The notes beneath the pieces were generated by a model that saw only the letters and a list, made by a program, of their open reading frames with translations, did not search any database and had not been told where the DNA came from. The position numbers and the translations under genes are program-made. From positions 1 through 23,015 of the IMG/VR virus record IMGVR_UViG_3300049793_000066: a stretch of 23,015 nucleotides of DNA. One strand, given 5' to 3'. Of the stretch, positions 1-9,106 are shown in pieces (position 1 is the stretch's first letter; each line of letters opens with the position of its first letter). This stretch comes from a virus.

Positions 1-1985
1 CCAGCATTCTTAGCAAACACACGATCCGCTGATTCTTGGTACATGCGTTGTTGCTGTTTAATCCAGACCATGCCATCAAGTACGTTACCATCCATATCCA
101 TGAGGCTCTGAGTTTTGTATGCAACTTTCGCATAGGATGGGAGGAATGCAGTATCTGCTGCATCTTCAGCAGCTGAGCGTAAACCTTTAGCGACAAGTGC
201 AGCATGATGTACCTCATTAGCAGTTTGACGAGCGTATAGATCGGAAGTGATATCAGCAGCGTGAGTACCTTCCAGATAGGCCTGCTTCACATTCACGATA
301 CGAGCAATAGCTTCTGTGCCATGCTCGATAGGAATAGAACCTCTCAGCGACATAGATTCAATCAGGTCATTGGCCACTTGTACTTTCACAGAAGCCAGAT
401 GTTTTTCAAGACTCACAGCGTTGAGTCCATCACCTACGGAACCATCGGAGTATTTCACTTTATAATCCACTGCCTTACCATTTGCCAAATCTGAGCGCAC
501 TCGTTCCAGCAGCGGGATATCATTCTGGTGAATCACCGTACCTGCTTTCACTTCAGGGAGAATATTCTGCGCCCAGATGTACCGAGCTTCCGCAGTAGTG
601 TGCGAAGTTTTACCTGTGAGTGCAGCAGCATCCCACGCAGAATCTTTGAGTGAGAACTTATATCCGCGCACAGATTCCAGAACAGCATCTTGAGTGCTGC
701 GCCCAGCTGAAACTTTCACAGTATCCGCGATGGAGGTAAGCAGAGGTGCGCGATCAGTTACTTCTCCGATCCCTTCACCTGTGAGTTTCACGAACCGAGT
801 TTCAATACCACGCATGCTCTCAATATCTAATGCTTTTGCCGCTTTGTTCATCACTTGCTCTAATTTCGTGAGCGTGCCGATAGTCCCAATCTCTTGGGCG
901 CCCAACATAGTTCCCAGCATCTGGGAAGCAGGTGCAGCATGCAAAGCATCCGCAGCCATATTACCCACCAGACCATCACCACCCTTAACTAGTGAATTGA
1001 TCTCACCGCGAATAGCGTTGTTATCTTTCTCGGCAGCGCTCACATACAACTTCATATTCGCAGCTGCGTTGGAATCACCTACACCATACGCTGCACCTTC
1101 GAGACTCACTGGCACCGCACGCATATCACGCGACTCAGCTGTGAGAATGATCTTCTGATCAGCAGGTGCTGCCTCAGCAGAAATGAATCGCGAGCTGAAT
1201 GGTTTGGAGGCTGCGAGTTCCGTACCTACCAGCTTCTTAATACCTCCGATACTGCGAGCACCTTCGATAGCTCCACCGAGTACACCACCAACCAAACCAC
1301 CGAATGCTATATTCTTTGCAATGTCCCAAGCATCCTGATGTTCCAGCACTGGAGACTTAACCATTGTAGCTTGCACTGCAATCTCGAAGCTCGCAGCTTC
1401 CAGTACGTTCTGATACGTACCAGCTCCCAGAGCTTTCAGTGTATTCGCATTCACGATGGATACTGCATTCGAGGAAGCTGCAATATCTTTCGCTGCGAGT
1501 TTCACGAACAGCTCTGTTTCTGGAACCAACAATCCAGTAGCTCGTGCAAGATTCCCTCCGATTGCTCCAGTGCGAAGTCCTGCTCTCAGTGCGGTCTGTC
1601 CTACGTTTAGAAGTTTAATACCTCCCAGACCTGGAATGAAACTAGTAGCGATGAATCCAGCAAGATCCACTGCCTCCCGATTCTGGGCGTAGTACTGCCC
1701 GAGATTATCATCCAGCGATGTGATCCACTCACCGGTATCGTGAGGTACAGAACCTTCAACTCCCGCCCATGATCCTACAGTAGTGGCGGTATTATAAATT
1801 GAATCAGCACCGGAAAGAATCGAGGTAGCTACGAACTTACCTGCGTTGCTGAAATTCGTAGCCCACGTATCAGGATCAAACCAAGATCCACCTAACGTGT
1901 TACCTACATTGTGATTATCTGCGGCAGTGATATACGCAGGTACTTCTCCGCTGGGATTTGCAGTCTGATCGAATAAGTTATCCAT
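1..1985 (-). CDS. Giant internal virion (DNA ejection) protein, N-terminal part; runs off the left edge
   Basis: An uninterrupted reading frame starts at the ATG ending at 1985 (MDNLFDQTANPSG) and stays open for 661 codons to the window edge, so the C-terminus is missing. A GAGAGG ribosome binding site lies 6 bases before the ATG, and the stop of the upstream gene is 15 bases away. The sequence is rich in Ala, Gly and Val. It has hydrophobic Gly-rich stretches near residues 105-150 (AGFIATSFIPGLGGIKLL) and 225-245 (FGGLVGGVLGGAIEGA) and long helical segments after residue 330. No catalytic motif was recognised in the visible part. Position at the end of a podovirus late operon, after two other Ala-rich proteins, is typical of the largest ejection protein, which crosses the host envelope with the DNA. 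Lytic, polymerase or other enzymatic domains could lie in the missing part. Role inferred from context and composition. Confidence 0.8.
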   Translation of the reverse strand, partial: MDNLFDQTANPSGEVPAYITAADNHNVGNTLGGSWFDPDTWATNFSNAGKFVATSILSGADSIYNTATTVGSWAGVEGSVPHDTGEWITSLDDNLGQYYAQNREAVDLAGFIATSFIPGLGGIKLLNVGQTALRAGLRTGAIGGNLARATGLLVPETELFVKLAAKDIAASSNAVSIVNANTLKALGAGTYQNVLEAASFEIAVQATMVKSPVLEHQDAWDIAKNIAFGGLVGGVLGGAIEGARSIGGIKKLVGTELAASKPFSSRFISAEAAPADQKIILTAESRDMRAVPVSLEGAAYGVGDSNAAANMKLYVSAAEKDNNAIRGEINSLVKGGDGLVGNMAADALHAAPASQMLGTMLGAQEIGTIGTLTKLEQVMNKAAKALDIESMRGIETRFVKLTGEGIGEVTDRAPLLTSIADTVKVSAGRSTQDAVLESVRGYKFSLKDSAWDAAALTGKTSHTTAEARYIWAQNILPEVKAGTVIHQNDIPLLERVRSDLANGKAVDYKVKYSDGSVGDGLNAVSLEKHLASVKVQVANDLIESMSLRGSIPIEHGTEAIARIVNVKQAYLEGTHAADITSDLYARQTANEVHHAALVAKGLRSAAEDAADTAFLPSYAKVAYKTQSLMDMDGNVLDGMVWIKQQQRMYQESADRVFAKNA

Positions 1986-2000
1986 GTAAACCTCTCAGTA

Positions 2001-3920
2001 TTAGTATTTGATAGAGCCACGCACAGCTTGCTGTGTAGCTGGTGCTTTCTTCGGTAGACCATTTGCAACTGCAGTATCCAATCCAGCAGTGATCTCATTC
2101 ACCTTAGTGCTCAGCGCGTCAGCAGCTGCTGGTTGCGGTGCGAACATAGAATCAAAGCTACGATTCAGTGAACTCCCAGCACTACCAGCACCGTCAATAC
2201 CTGCATCGATAGCGTGGAGGAAACTATTACCGATCATCTTATTCACAGCAGGAAGAAGTTTTACACTCAGCACACTACTCTGTCGCTTAATCAATGCACG
2301 TGAGATCGCATCTGGTTTAGTGAGATCCACAATTTGGTTTTCGTTGAATGATCCCGGAGCTACCTCAACTGAGGCATTGTAGCTGAGAGATGGCGTGAGT
2401 CCAAATCCTGGCAGATTCCGCATCGCCAGATTCGTTTTAACTCCCACATGGTACACAGTACTAAGTTCCACTGCTTCCGCGTGAGTGATCACACCTTTCG
2501 CCACTGCATCTCCCACATAATTCATGATCTGCTTAGGATCTGTGAGTTGCACGCCCTGCTTAATCAAAGGTGCGAATACTTTCTGGTACACAGGGAGAGC
2601 AGCTACCGTAGGTGAGTTTGCGCCAAGAGAGTTAATACTGGGAATTTGATATGGGTTAGTTGCATCTCCCGGCTTAACTTCCGCTGCGTAGGTTGCAAGT
2701 GTTTGTTTCGAGACTGCATCCATAGCAGCTGCTACCGAAGCTGGATCTTTTGGATTAAGTCCCATCAGTGCTGGGTTAGGGTTCTTACCCGGAAGCGCAT
2801 TCGGATTCATTGCAGTTCCAACGATACTCGCACTGGCAGAGAGTAGCTGCTTTACTGGGAGCTGAGTTGGATTCAGTTGTGCAGCAGGGATCGAAGCCAG
2901 AGTAGAAGCAGCCGCACTTGGAGATGCTCCGAACATATTAATCCCAGTAGCTTTCGCAAGTTCACCGGCATCTAGAAACTTCTGCATCTGAGCGCTCAGT
3001 GGGTTCTTACCTCTCAGCGCAGCCAGCACCATCTTACCATTTACATCATCCAGTTCTGAGCCAGCTCCGAGAATAGCAACTCGGCCGCGGTTAATAGTAT
3101 CCACTACACTCTGACCGTACGCTTGCTGCTCATGCTTATCTGCATCGCGCTCTGCGTACTCCTTCTGCTTCTGAGCAAACTCCTGCTTCGCAAGCGAGAG
3201 ATGTTCTAGACTGATTCCAATTTGTCTTTCCGTGTTACGAGCGCCATTAACATCAAATTGCAGACGTAATGATTCCTTCGAATTATTCAGAGCTGCCTGA
3301 ATCCCAGCTACATTATAACTGAGTCCCTGTGCAGCTGCCTTATTCGCTTCCACTGTAGCAGCTGCGGCTGCAATACGTGTTGCTGCCTCCGCGCTCGCAG
3401 CTGTAAGTGGTTCACTGATTGCATTCTGAGTTTGCACTGTTGTCTGCGTGTTCGCATTCATAGTCTGAATACGCGCATTGGCAGATTCTAACTGAGCGTT
3501 CGCGGCGTTGTGCTTCGCAATGTCACCACCTACGGTGAATTGATTCATGATGTATTCGATTGGATTATCGAACAGAGTCACAGAATCCTTGCGAGCAATC
3601 TCTGCTAGTGCTTCATCTTTAGTAGCTTGAGCTGCATCAGCTGCTGCTGCGTACAGAGTAATCTGCTCACTTACATCTGAGAGATTCGTATGAAACGCAT
3701 TGGCAGCTTTAATCTTATCCGCCTGAGTACGCAGAGCAGCAGCTTGGGCAGCAGCAGTCACAGTACTCTGGTCAGTAGCTACCTGCGCATATACTTTGGA
3801 ATCAGCCTGACTCAGTGCTGCCTGCGACTGAGTTAATGCTACGATCTGTTGAGTCGCTGCGTTAGCGCCTGACTGATAGGCACCTACATTAGCGATCAAA
3901 TCTGTGAGGGAATCAGGCAT
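2001..3920 (-). CDS. Ala-rich internal virion protein (639 aa)
   Basis: The chosen start is the ATG ending at 3920 (MPDSLTDLIANVGAYQSG), preceded by AAAGGA at normal spacing. A longer frame to 4004 exists but lacks a ribosome binding site and lies inside the upstream gene. Residues 20-290 are strongly Ala/Gln/Thr-rich with heptad-like spacing (repeats of AAA, QTQ and KAAAQ types), suggesting long helices or coiled coil. The C-terminal half has Pro/Asn-rich segments and no recognised catalytic motif. The start overlaps the stop of the upstream 397-residue gene by 8 bases, suggesting translational coupling. It sits between two other probable ejection proteins. Most likely an internal virion protein released into the envelope at infection; family assignment is inference from composition and gene order. 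Confidence 0.8.
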   Translation of the reverse strand: MPDSLTDLIANVGAYQSGANAATQQIVALTQSQAALSQADSKVYAQVATDQSTVTAAAQAAALRTQADKIKAANAFHTNLSDVSEQITLYAAAADAAQATKDEALAEIARKDSVTLFDNPIEYIMNQFTVGGDIAKHNAANAQLESANARIQTMNANTQTTVQTQNAISEPLTAASAEAATRIAAAAATVEANKAAAQGLSYNVAGIQAALNNSKESLRLQFDVNGARNTERQIGISLEHLSLAKQEFAQKQKEYAERDADKHEQQAYGQSVVDTINRGRVAILGAGSELDDVNGKMVLAALRGKNPLSAQMQKFLDAGELAKATGINMFGASPSAAASTLASIPAAQLNPTQLPVKQLLSASASIVGTAMNPNALPGKNPNPALMGLNPKDPASVAAAMDAVSKQTLATYAAEVKPGDATNPYQIPSINSLGANSPTVAALPVYQKVFAPLIKQGVQLTDPKQIMNYVGDAVAKGVITHAEAVELSTVYHVGVKTNLAMRNLPGFGLTPSLSYNASVEVAPGSFNENQIVDLTKPDAISRALIKRQSSVLSVKLLPAVNKMIGNSFLHAIDAGIDGAGSAGSSLNRSFDSMFAPQPAAADALSTKVNEITAGLDTAVANGLPKKAPATQQAVRGSIKY

Positions 3921-5106
3921 GTGAGTGTCCTTTGATTTGTTCCAGCGTGTATGGCTTACGTGCGATCGTGCGCGACAGAATCCAGCAGACTCCGTGAGTA
4001 GCATAGGTAGCTACGAATCCTGCCACAGTCTTACGTGCGCCTTTGCAGTTCTCTTGAGCTGCCAGATACTCGGCACGGTTGCAGAATAGAACTTCCAGGA
4101 ATTTGCTATAAGCGCTACATGGATTCTCGCGAAGATGTTTCGTGGAAGGGATCGCCCACACATAGTAACCACGCTTGATTGCGTCATCATAGGTAGCGAA
4201 CTTACGCGCACCGTACACATAGTGAGCTTGTGGCATGCGACTCTGCTTGCGCAATTCTGTACAAACGATCCACAAGGCGATTGCAGTGATAATAGCATCT
4301 ACGACACCTGCACCTTCAGCGGCAGTGGCTGCCGTGGCTGCGAACTCAGTAGCTCCTGCCGCGATTGCATATCCGCCAGCAGTAGCACCTGCGGCAGTTC
4401 CAGCCCCTGCGAGAGCAGAACCAATAAGAGCGCCACCAGCACCAAGAGCTGCAACTTCTCCAGCACCAATACTAGCACCACCCTCACCTGCTGCGCCCGC
4501 CGCTGCGGCATCACCACCTGCTCCAGCAGTAACTGAATCCATGAAACTCATATCGCCCAATACACCGGCATCCACTGCTACAGAATCAAACGCAGCTGGA
4601 TAGATATCACCGACACTTTCCCCAATACTTCCCATGCTCGTGCCAGCACTTCCGAAGATACTATCACTAATCTCCTGGCCCCACTTATCCACTCCTAATT
4701 TTTTTGCGCCAGTTTTTAGTGCAGGACCGAGCAGCGCGCTACCGAGAGCGCCACCACCAACACCTAGTAGGGTACCTAGTACATCTGCCTGCTTACCAGT
4801 CTGAGTACTTGTAGTTTTCGCGGAACTCAGCGCAGCTGTTTGTCCTGCAGTTCTTGAGAGCAAATCATTCGTGAGCAACTGATTCGTGGAAGAGTTATAC
4901 AACCCTGCACCTTTCTGCCCACTGCTCACAGCTGCCAGACCTTGAGATGATTCCATGATCTGCTTAATGTAAGCATTCGCTTTATCAGAACTCACCGTCT
5001 CGAAAGTACTCTGCGTAGTTTTAGCTCCGCCTTTAAAAATTCCGAGCAGTGATTGAATGTCCTGCATACCACTATTACCTCGTGATGCCAGATCGCCAGT
5101 AGCCAT
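3913..5106 (-). CDS. Internal virion / DNA ejection protein with Gly-Ala-rich membrane-active core (397 aa)
   Basis: ATG at 5106 with an AGGGAGAA-type ribosome binding site. The order of parts is: a polar Ser/Thr/Gln-rich N-terminus (1-105), a Gly/Ala-rich hydrophobic region (about 110-135 and 190-280) ending in a membrane-like segment AIITAIALWIV (271-281), then a basic Cys-containing C-terminal domain (282-397). That domain begins CTELRKQSRMPQAHYVYGAR and contains GYYVWAIPSTKHLRENP. I recognise the CTELxxQ...GYxxWAxP pattern from other phage structural proteins, where it follows a Gly-rich segment near the tail genes; its exact role is not known to me. The gene is 11 bases downstream of the holin stop and overlaps the next gene by 8 bases. 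Probably the smallest of three ejection proteins. Confidence 0.75.
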   Translation of the reverse strand: MATGDLASRGNSGMQDIQSLLGIFKGGAKTTQSTFETVSSDKANAYIKQIMESSQGLAAVSSGQKGAGLYNSSTNQLLTNDLLSRTAGQTAALSSAKTTSTQTGKQADVLGTLLGVGGGALGSALLGPALKTGAKKLGVDKWGQEISDSIFGSAGTSMGSIGESVGDIYPAAFDSVAVDAGVLGDMSFMDSVTAGAGGDAAAAGAAGEGGASIGAGEVAALGAGGALIGSALAGAGTAAGATAGGYAIAAGATEFAATAATAAEGAGVVDAIITAIALWIVCTELRKQSRMPQAHYVYGARKFATYDDAIKRGYYVWAIPSTKHLRENPCSAYSKFLEVLFCNRAEYLAAQENCKGARKTVAGFVATYATHGVCWILSRTIARKPYTLEQIKGHSHA

Positions 5107-5117
5107 GCTATTCTCCC

Positions 5118-5714
5118 TTATCCTTTAGTTGTAACTTTAGTGGTACTCACCGTGACCGGCATACCAGATTCTCCTGCCTGAGCCTTACCTCGGAACCAAG
5201 ATGCGATTCCTAGGATCGGCATGGCTACTCCGTTGAGCGCAGCTTGAGCTGTCAGCATCTCAGGAATATTACTCACCAGTGAGGGTTTAAATAGATACGC
5301 AATGAACACCACGATCGAAGCGGATACCAGATTGAATGCTACTGCGAATCCAATTGCAGGTCTCCAACTATACGTGGGCCAGTGCTCCGCTGCAGCTTCC
5401 GCCTGCATGGTAGCATTCACAGCTACCGCCGCAGCTACTTCTGACTGATACGCTTGCACACTCAGTTGCTCCATCTTATAGAGCGAATCAACTTGGAGCG
5501 TAGCCATCTTCAGTTGGAACTCTTGGTCCATTGCTTTGAGTTCCGCAAGCTTCTCAGGAGTCATACCTCCGAGCATGCTCTTAACTGCGTCGATACTAGC
5601 TCCTGGAAGTCCTAACTTCTCACCTACGAAGGTAGCAGCTAAACCTCCTAAGGGGCCGCCGAGTGCAGTACCTATCCAAGGAAGTACACTCTTAATGAGT
5701 TCTGAAGGATTCAT
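5118..5714 (-). CDS. Holin-like membrane protein of the 3-TM type (198 aa)
   Basis: ATG ends at 5714 (MNPSELIKSVLPWIG). The stop of the preceding gene overlaps it as ATGA, the classic coupling arrangement, so the upstream extension to 5786 is rejected. It has a Gly-rich hydrophobic N-terminal segment (11-31), a polar helical middle (50-110), then two clear membrane helices at about 120-142 and 154-174. A WRP motif (117-119) sits just before the second hydrophobic segment. This layout, Gly-rich N-terminus, helical spacer, WRP and two C-terminal helices, matches the GTA-type three-transmembrane holin family as I know it. Holins form inner-membrane lesions that time lysis and release the endolysin. 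The neighbouring peptidase and small membrane protein support this. Confidence 0.75.
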   Translation of the reverse strand: MNPSELIKSVLPWIGTALGGPLGGLAATFVGEKLGLPGASIDAVKSMLGGMTPEKLAELKAMDQEFQLKMATLQVDSLYKMEQLSVQAYQSEVAAAVAVNATMQAEAAAEHWPTYSWRPAIGFAVAFNLVSASIVVFIAYLFKPSLVSNIPEMLTAQAALNGVAMPILGIASWFRGKAQAGESGMPVTVSTTKVTTKG

Positions 5715-5962
5715 GGGTGAGGGATCTTTCCGCCTAGCACAGCAGTCCAGAGAATGCCGCCGGCAGTTACTAAGCCGGCGAGCCATTTGACAAACACAGT
5801 AACTCCTTTGGCTGTGTTATACGCGAGAATTAATTCATCTGTGCGAATAAGCATAAGATCTAACTTAGCCTCCTGCTTATTGAATTTGATTTCAAATGCG
5901 TCTAACTTCTCCTGCAAATCTTCATTCGACACCTGAGTAGCTGCCGGTCGGTTATTACTCAT
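5711..5962 (-). CDS. Small coiled-coil protein with C-terminal membrane anchor, XhlA-like lysis accessory (83 aa)
   Basis: The start is the ATG ending at 5962 (MSNNRPAATQVSNEDL) with a strong AAGGAAGG ribosome binding site. It overlaps the endolysin stop by 8 bases and the holin start by 4. Residues 12-50 are charged and helical with heptad spacing (EDLQEKLDAFEIKFNKQEAKL). Residues 55-77 form one membrane helix (VFVKWLAGLVTAGGILWTAVL), followed by the short polar tail GGKIPHP. A coiled coil followed by one C-terminal helix is the layout of haemolysin XhlA-type proteins found beside phage holins. It could act as a second holin, an antiholin or a lysis regulator. Function is inferred from topology and position only. 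Confidence 0.65.
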   Translation of the reverse strand: MSNNRPAATQVSNEDLQEKLDAFEIKFNKQEAKLDLMLIRTDELILAYNTAKGVTVFVKWLAGLVTAGGILWTAVLGGKIPHP

Positions 5963-6455
5963 AGCTAGTTCCTTCCTTATTGGTAAGCCCAACTGCGTAT
6001 CCACCATTTGAAAGTAAGGATAGCACTTGCTTACGTGGCTTCCCAGTAGAGATAGCAAAGGAGATATGCACCCATGAATGTTCCAAGATGAGTTGATCAA
6101 ATCGGATTGAGTCGTAGGCAGCAATGAGCGCTCGGCAGATTGCAAGAGGATCACCAAAGGCAGGACAGATAAAATCAACTGCTTCTCCCTTAAGATGCTG
6201 AGAAGAGTCTTTAGAACTGAGTGCCCTATTCAGCAGCAGGCAGCGATACCAGGAGTTAATGTGAATACTCTTGTTCCCCAGCACCAGACGTACTCGCTCC
6301 ATCGCTATAGCGGTGCGATACATCACGGAAGTAGCGGTGTCATCTGGAGTATTCATAAGATTCATCCGTTCGGCAGTTTCAGAAGCTAATGCTTCCGCAA
6401 GAGAGAAGTGATCTGAGAGAGACGTGGTGTGGGAAGTGTTATGGGAAGTGTTCAT
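5955..6455 (-). CDS. Endolysin, peptidase M15 family D-Ala-D-Ala carboxypeptidase-like (166 aa)
   Basis: ATG at 6455 with GGAG 8 bases upstream, 3 bases after the tail-fibre stop. The zinc-peptidase pattern is clear: INSWYRC (66-72), SSQHLKGEAVDF (84-95) supplying the zinc ligands His87 and Asp94, then DQLILEHSWVHISF (120-133) with catalytic-type Glu125 and the third ligand His130. This is the M15 Peptidase_M15_3 arrangement used by phage enzymes that cleave peptidoglycan stem peptides. Length (166) is usual for a single-domain enzyme. The N-terminus is Ser/Thr/His-rich (NTSHNTSHTTS) without a convincing signal peptide or signal anchor, so export probably depends on the holin encoded two genes downstream. 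Some M15_3 proteins are virion-associated instead, but the lysis-cassette context favours an endolysin. Confidence 0.88.
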   Translation of the reverse strand: MNTSHNTSHTTSLSDHFSLAEALASETAERMNLMNTPDDTATSVMYRTAIAMERVRLVLGNKSIHINSWYRCLLLNRALSSKDSSQHLKGEAVDFICPAFGDPLAICRALIAAYDSIRFDQLILEHSWVHISFAISTGKPRKQVLSLLSNGGYAVGLTNKEGTSYE

Positions 6456-6458
6456 GAC

Positions 6459-7514
6459 TTAAGCTCCGAGAAGGACTTTACGCGTGAATGCGTAGGTGAC
6501 ATACGTGTTAGCAGCATTCACTACGAGAGATAGGTTATTAGAAACTATCGTGAGCGAAAAGATGGGTTCACCGGAGAGTACTGTTTTCACTATCGTACCG
6601 ATCGCAAGAGTTCCACCTCGCTTGATGCAAGGCACCGCCCAACTGGAGCTACCAATACCGCCCTGCACTGCGGTTACGATGCAGTCATACGCAGCTCCAT
6701 CCGGTACCGTAATTGTGTTAGTTCCGGAGGTATTTGGGATTGATCCATCTAGAAATGTAGGGGATACGAGAGCAGCATCAGCAGCAAACACAGCAGCACC
6801 TGAACCGGTCTCATCACTGAGAAGTGTTTTTAATTGCAGAGACGTAGTAGCTGCGAACACTGAAAGATTATCTGTCTTAGCAGCTTTGAGATTCAACTGC
6901 GTGGTGGTTGCAGTACTAACCGGCTTATTCACATCTGAAGTGTTATCTACGTTACCTAGTCCGACCGAGGATGAGTTAAGTGTTACCCAAGTCTTATCTC
7001 CTCGCCAGTATTGCGCAGTGGTTCCTGCTGCTATTGTTGGTTCTTTGGTTGCAATAGAGGTTGCCTGCGCAGTGCTTACCGGCTTATTCACGTCACTGGT
7101 ATTGTCAACATTACCGAGTCCTACATCCCCCTTTACGAGAGTTACTGCTCCTGTCTTTCCTGCAACTGAGGTAACCGGGGCGGAGGCAGCGGTGATATAT
7201 CCTGCAGGATTCGTGGAATTGTATGGAGTATATCCAAGACCTGCTATCACCTGAGCACCGCTCACAGTTGTCACTGTGGCTGCATTCCCTGTGATTCCAA
7301 TCGGCCAAGTACCCGTAGTTCCTACTCCATCCAGTGGAGCTTTTCCATCCACCACAGTACTCAGAGTTCCATCTCTCGTGTAGCCATCTATGTTCTGTGC
7401 GATGATGTTAATTGCGTTATACAATTTCACAAGCTCATAGAATAACTTAGGATCTGAACTCTCAGGAGTTGCAGGTAGTCCTAAGTTAAAACTTACTTTT
7501 GCAGTGGATGGCAT
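6459..7514 (-). CDS. Tail fibre protein (351 aa) with tandem repeat and receptor-type C-terminal domain
   Basis: ATG at 7514 with GGAGA upstream. The N-terminal 60 residues (LFYELVKLYNAINIIAQNID) look like a helical tail-attachment region. Residues 60-110 contain fibre motifs of the type GNAATVTTVSG and GYTPYNSTNPAGYI. VGLGNVDNTSDVNKPVST occurs at 131-148 and again at 184-201, a 53-residue period. This repeat type is common in phage fibre shafts. The last 85 residues (267-351) align without gaps to the last 85 of the tailspike encoded at 9107-10810, sharing QGG, GGTL and GT. The shared end may mediate trimerisation or receptor contact. The start is 2 bases from the nozzle stop. Fibre identity is confident; receptor is unknown. 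Confidence 0.85.
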   Translation of the reverse strand: MPSTAKVSFNLGLPATPESSDPKLFYELVKLYNAINIIAQNIDGYTRDGTLSTVVDGKAPLDGVGTTGTWPIGITGNAATVTTVSGAQVIAGLGYTPYNSTNPAGYITAASAPVTSVAGKTGAVTLVKGDVGLGNVDNTSDVNKPVSTAQATSIATKEPTIAAGTTAQYWRGDKTWVTLNSSSVGLGNVDNTSDVNKPVSTATTTQLNLKAAKTDNLSVFAATTSLQLKTLLSDETGSGAAVFAADAALVSPTFLDGSIPNTSGTNTITVPDGAAYDCIVTAVQGGIGSSSWAVPCIKRGGTLAIGTIVKTVLSGEPIFSLTIVSNNLSLVVNAANTYVTYAFTRKVLLGA

Positions 7515-7515
7515 A

Positions 7516-9066
7516 TTATCTCCGTCCGTGAATATTGAATTTCAGTATGAATGAAACCATGAAGAAGTTACCAATACACAGGAGTGTGTGATTCAGCCCG
7601 GTGGTACGGAAGGCATACTTCCTGAAATTTATTCCAGTCTCTGCAAGATATCCTGGAATCGGCGCGCCTGAGGTACTCTTGCCGCTGAGTGATGTGAGTG
7701 CGTATAACTGGAAGTTCGTACCAGTTCGCACATTCTCCAACTCCACGCTATCCAACTGAATTGTACGGGAGCGCACATACTGGAATTTCCCGAGCAGCAT
7801 CACACCATTCGAGTTGGGAGATGTATACGTGAAGTCCACCACGTAGATGCTACCATCTGCTTTCAGGAACCCAAGACTATCACGAGGGGTCTCAGTGACT
7901 TCTGGATTCAGAAGCTTGAATTCGAAGCTGCATACGTGATTCACTTTAACTTTTCCCCATCGCTTCTGTGCAGTATCATACACAAGTGCATGAGTGAGAG
8001 ACGAGACACCATAGGATATAACTAGATACCTGTCAGAGATCACATTCACTGCCTTACGCATAGGTGCAGTAAGATCAGTGGCAACGAACTGAAGTGAGGA
8101 CTCATTGAAATCTTCGAAATACTCACCGGCGAGGAAGTCAGTAACTTCTGGGAACACCGTCTGAGAGGCAGAGATGGATACAAGCTGGAGCCCTGATGTG
8201 GTGTATGCGTAGTGATTTCCTGAGCCTGAGTCAGTAGAGATGAGAGTCGCATCTGCGAGTCCGCCGGAAGCTACGATCTCTCGTAGATTAAATGGGAACT
8301 TAGCATTCCCACTGTACACAGCAGCTACTGCATTGTCCGTAGTGTATACAATGAATCCCAGAAAGTGAGTTACGCACAAAGTGATTCTTCCTTTCGCAGC
8401 TTCCACGGAGCCACCACCAGCACCGGTGACCAGAGAAGGTACGAAGTCAATTGGATCAGTTGGAATGGTATGTGCAACAGTAGAACTCCATGCGATGGCA
8501 CTTGAAGTCCAAGCGATCATATAACCTGCGCTAGCTACGATCCCGAGAACTTGGGCGATATCCAGCCCACTCATCACCACTGGAACCAGAGTATTGCTGG
8601 CAACCACGTACAGGTAACATCCCACATTTGAGAAATACAAGAACGTCTGCCCGTTGATCGTAGCAGTGGTGGTCACACATGCAGCAGTTCCTGGAATTGT
8701 ATTGATCTGAACCCAAGCAATCCCACCGAATGGCAATACCCAATTGGTTCCATCAGCTGCGTGCGAGAAAAATACCTCAACGCCAGCTCCATCTCGGAGA
8801 TTGAATATGTCTGTGAATCCTGCAGCCAGCGCACTGGAGAGCTTACGCTCGAATCCAATGCTCTGAAATCCTTCAGAAGTTGGCATCACGTTATGGCAGT
8901 AGTACAGTTGTGGGATACCTCTATCTTTATCTGGATCCTCGGAACTCCCCAGCTGTCGTGAGAAGTTCTGATCCTGCCCAGCTACAATTACAGTACGACC
9001 AAAGTACTCAGAAACTAGAGGAAATACTTTGGCAGAGAGATTTCCTCGATACGTGATTTGTGTCAT
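7516..9066 (-). CDS. Tail nozzle / tail tubular protein B-like stabilisation protein (516 aa)
   Basis: The start is the ATG ending at 9066 (MTQITYRGNLSAKVFPL) with GGAAA 5 bases upstream. A TTG start at 9087 is possible but has a weaker site. The protein is almost entirely beta-type, with repeated blades of alternating hydrophobic residues (for example GIVASAGYMIAWTSSAIAWS and FLGFIVYTTDNAVAAVYSG) ending in Gly/Asp turns, like the propeller-type nozzle proteins of podoviruses. An early segment mentions no enzyme motif. It lies between the tailspike and fibre genes, downstream of the adaptor. It probably closes the distal tail tube and carries fibres. Assignment rests on fold impression, size and gene order, so the family name is tentative. 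Confidence 0.68.
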   Translation of the reverse strand: MTQITYRGNLSAKVFPLVSEYFGRTVIVAGQDQNFSRQLGSSEDPDKDRGIPQLYYCHNVMPTSEGFQSIGFERKLSSALAAGFTDIFNLRDGAGVEVFFSHAADGTNWVLPFGGIAWVQINTIPGTAACVTTTATINGQTFLYFSNVGCYLYVVASNTLVPVVMSGLDIAQVLGIVASAGYMIAWTSSAIAWSSTVAHTIPTDPIDFVPSLVTGAGGGSVEAAKGRITLCVTHFLGFIVYTTDNAVAAVYSGNAKFPFNLREIVASGGLADATLISTDSGSGNHYAYTTSGLQLVSISASQTVFPEVTDFLAGEYFEDFNESSLQFVATDLTAPMRKAVNVISDRYLVISYGVSSLTHALVYDTAQKRWGKVKVNHVCSFEFKLLNPEVTETPRDSLGFLKADGSIYVVDFTYTSPNSNGVMLLGKFQYVRSRTIQLDSVELENVRTGTNFQLYALTSLSGKSTSGAPIPGYLAETGINFRKYAFRTTGLNHTLLCIGNFFMVSFILKFNIHGRR

Positions 9067-9106
9067 TATATTTCCTCGTGTGTTCAATGTTGCAGGCGCT
9101 CACATC

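Noticed and set aside
6496-7254. Plus-strand 252-codon frame opposite the tail fibre gene
   Set aside because: Its repeats mirror those of the fibre gene, and it has no upstream ribosome site or plausible protein features.
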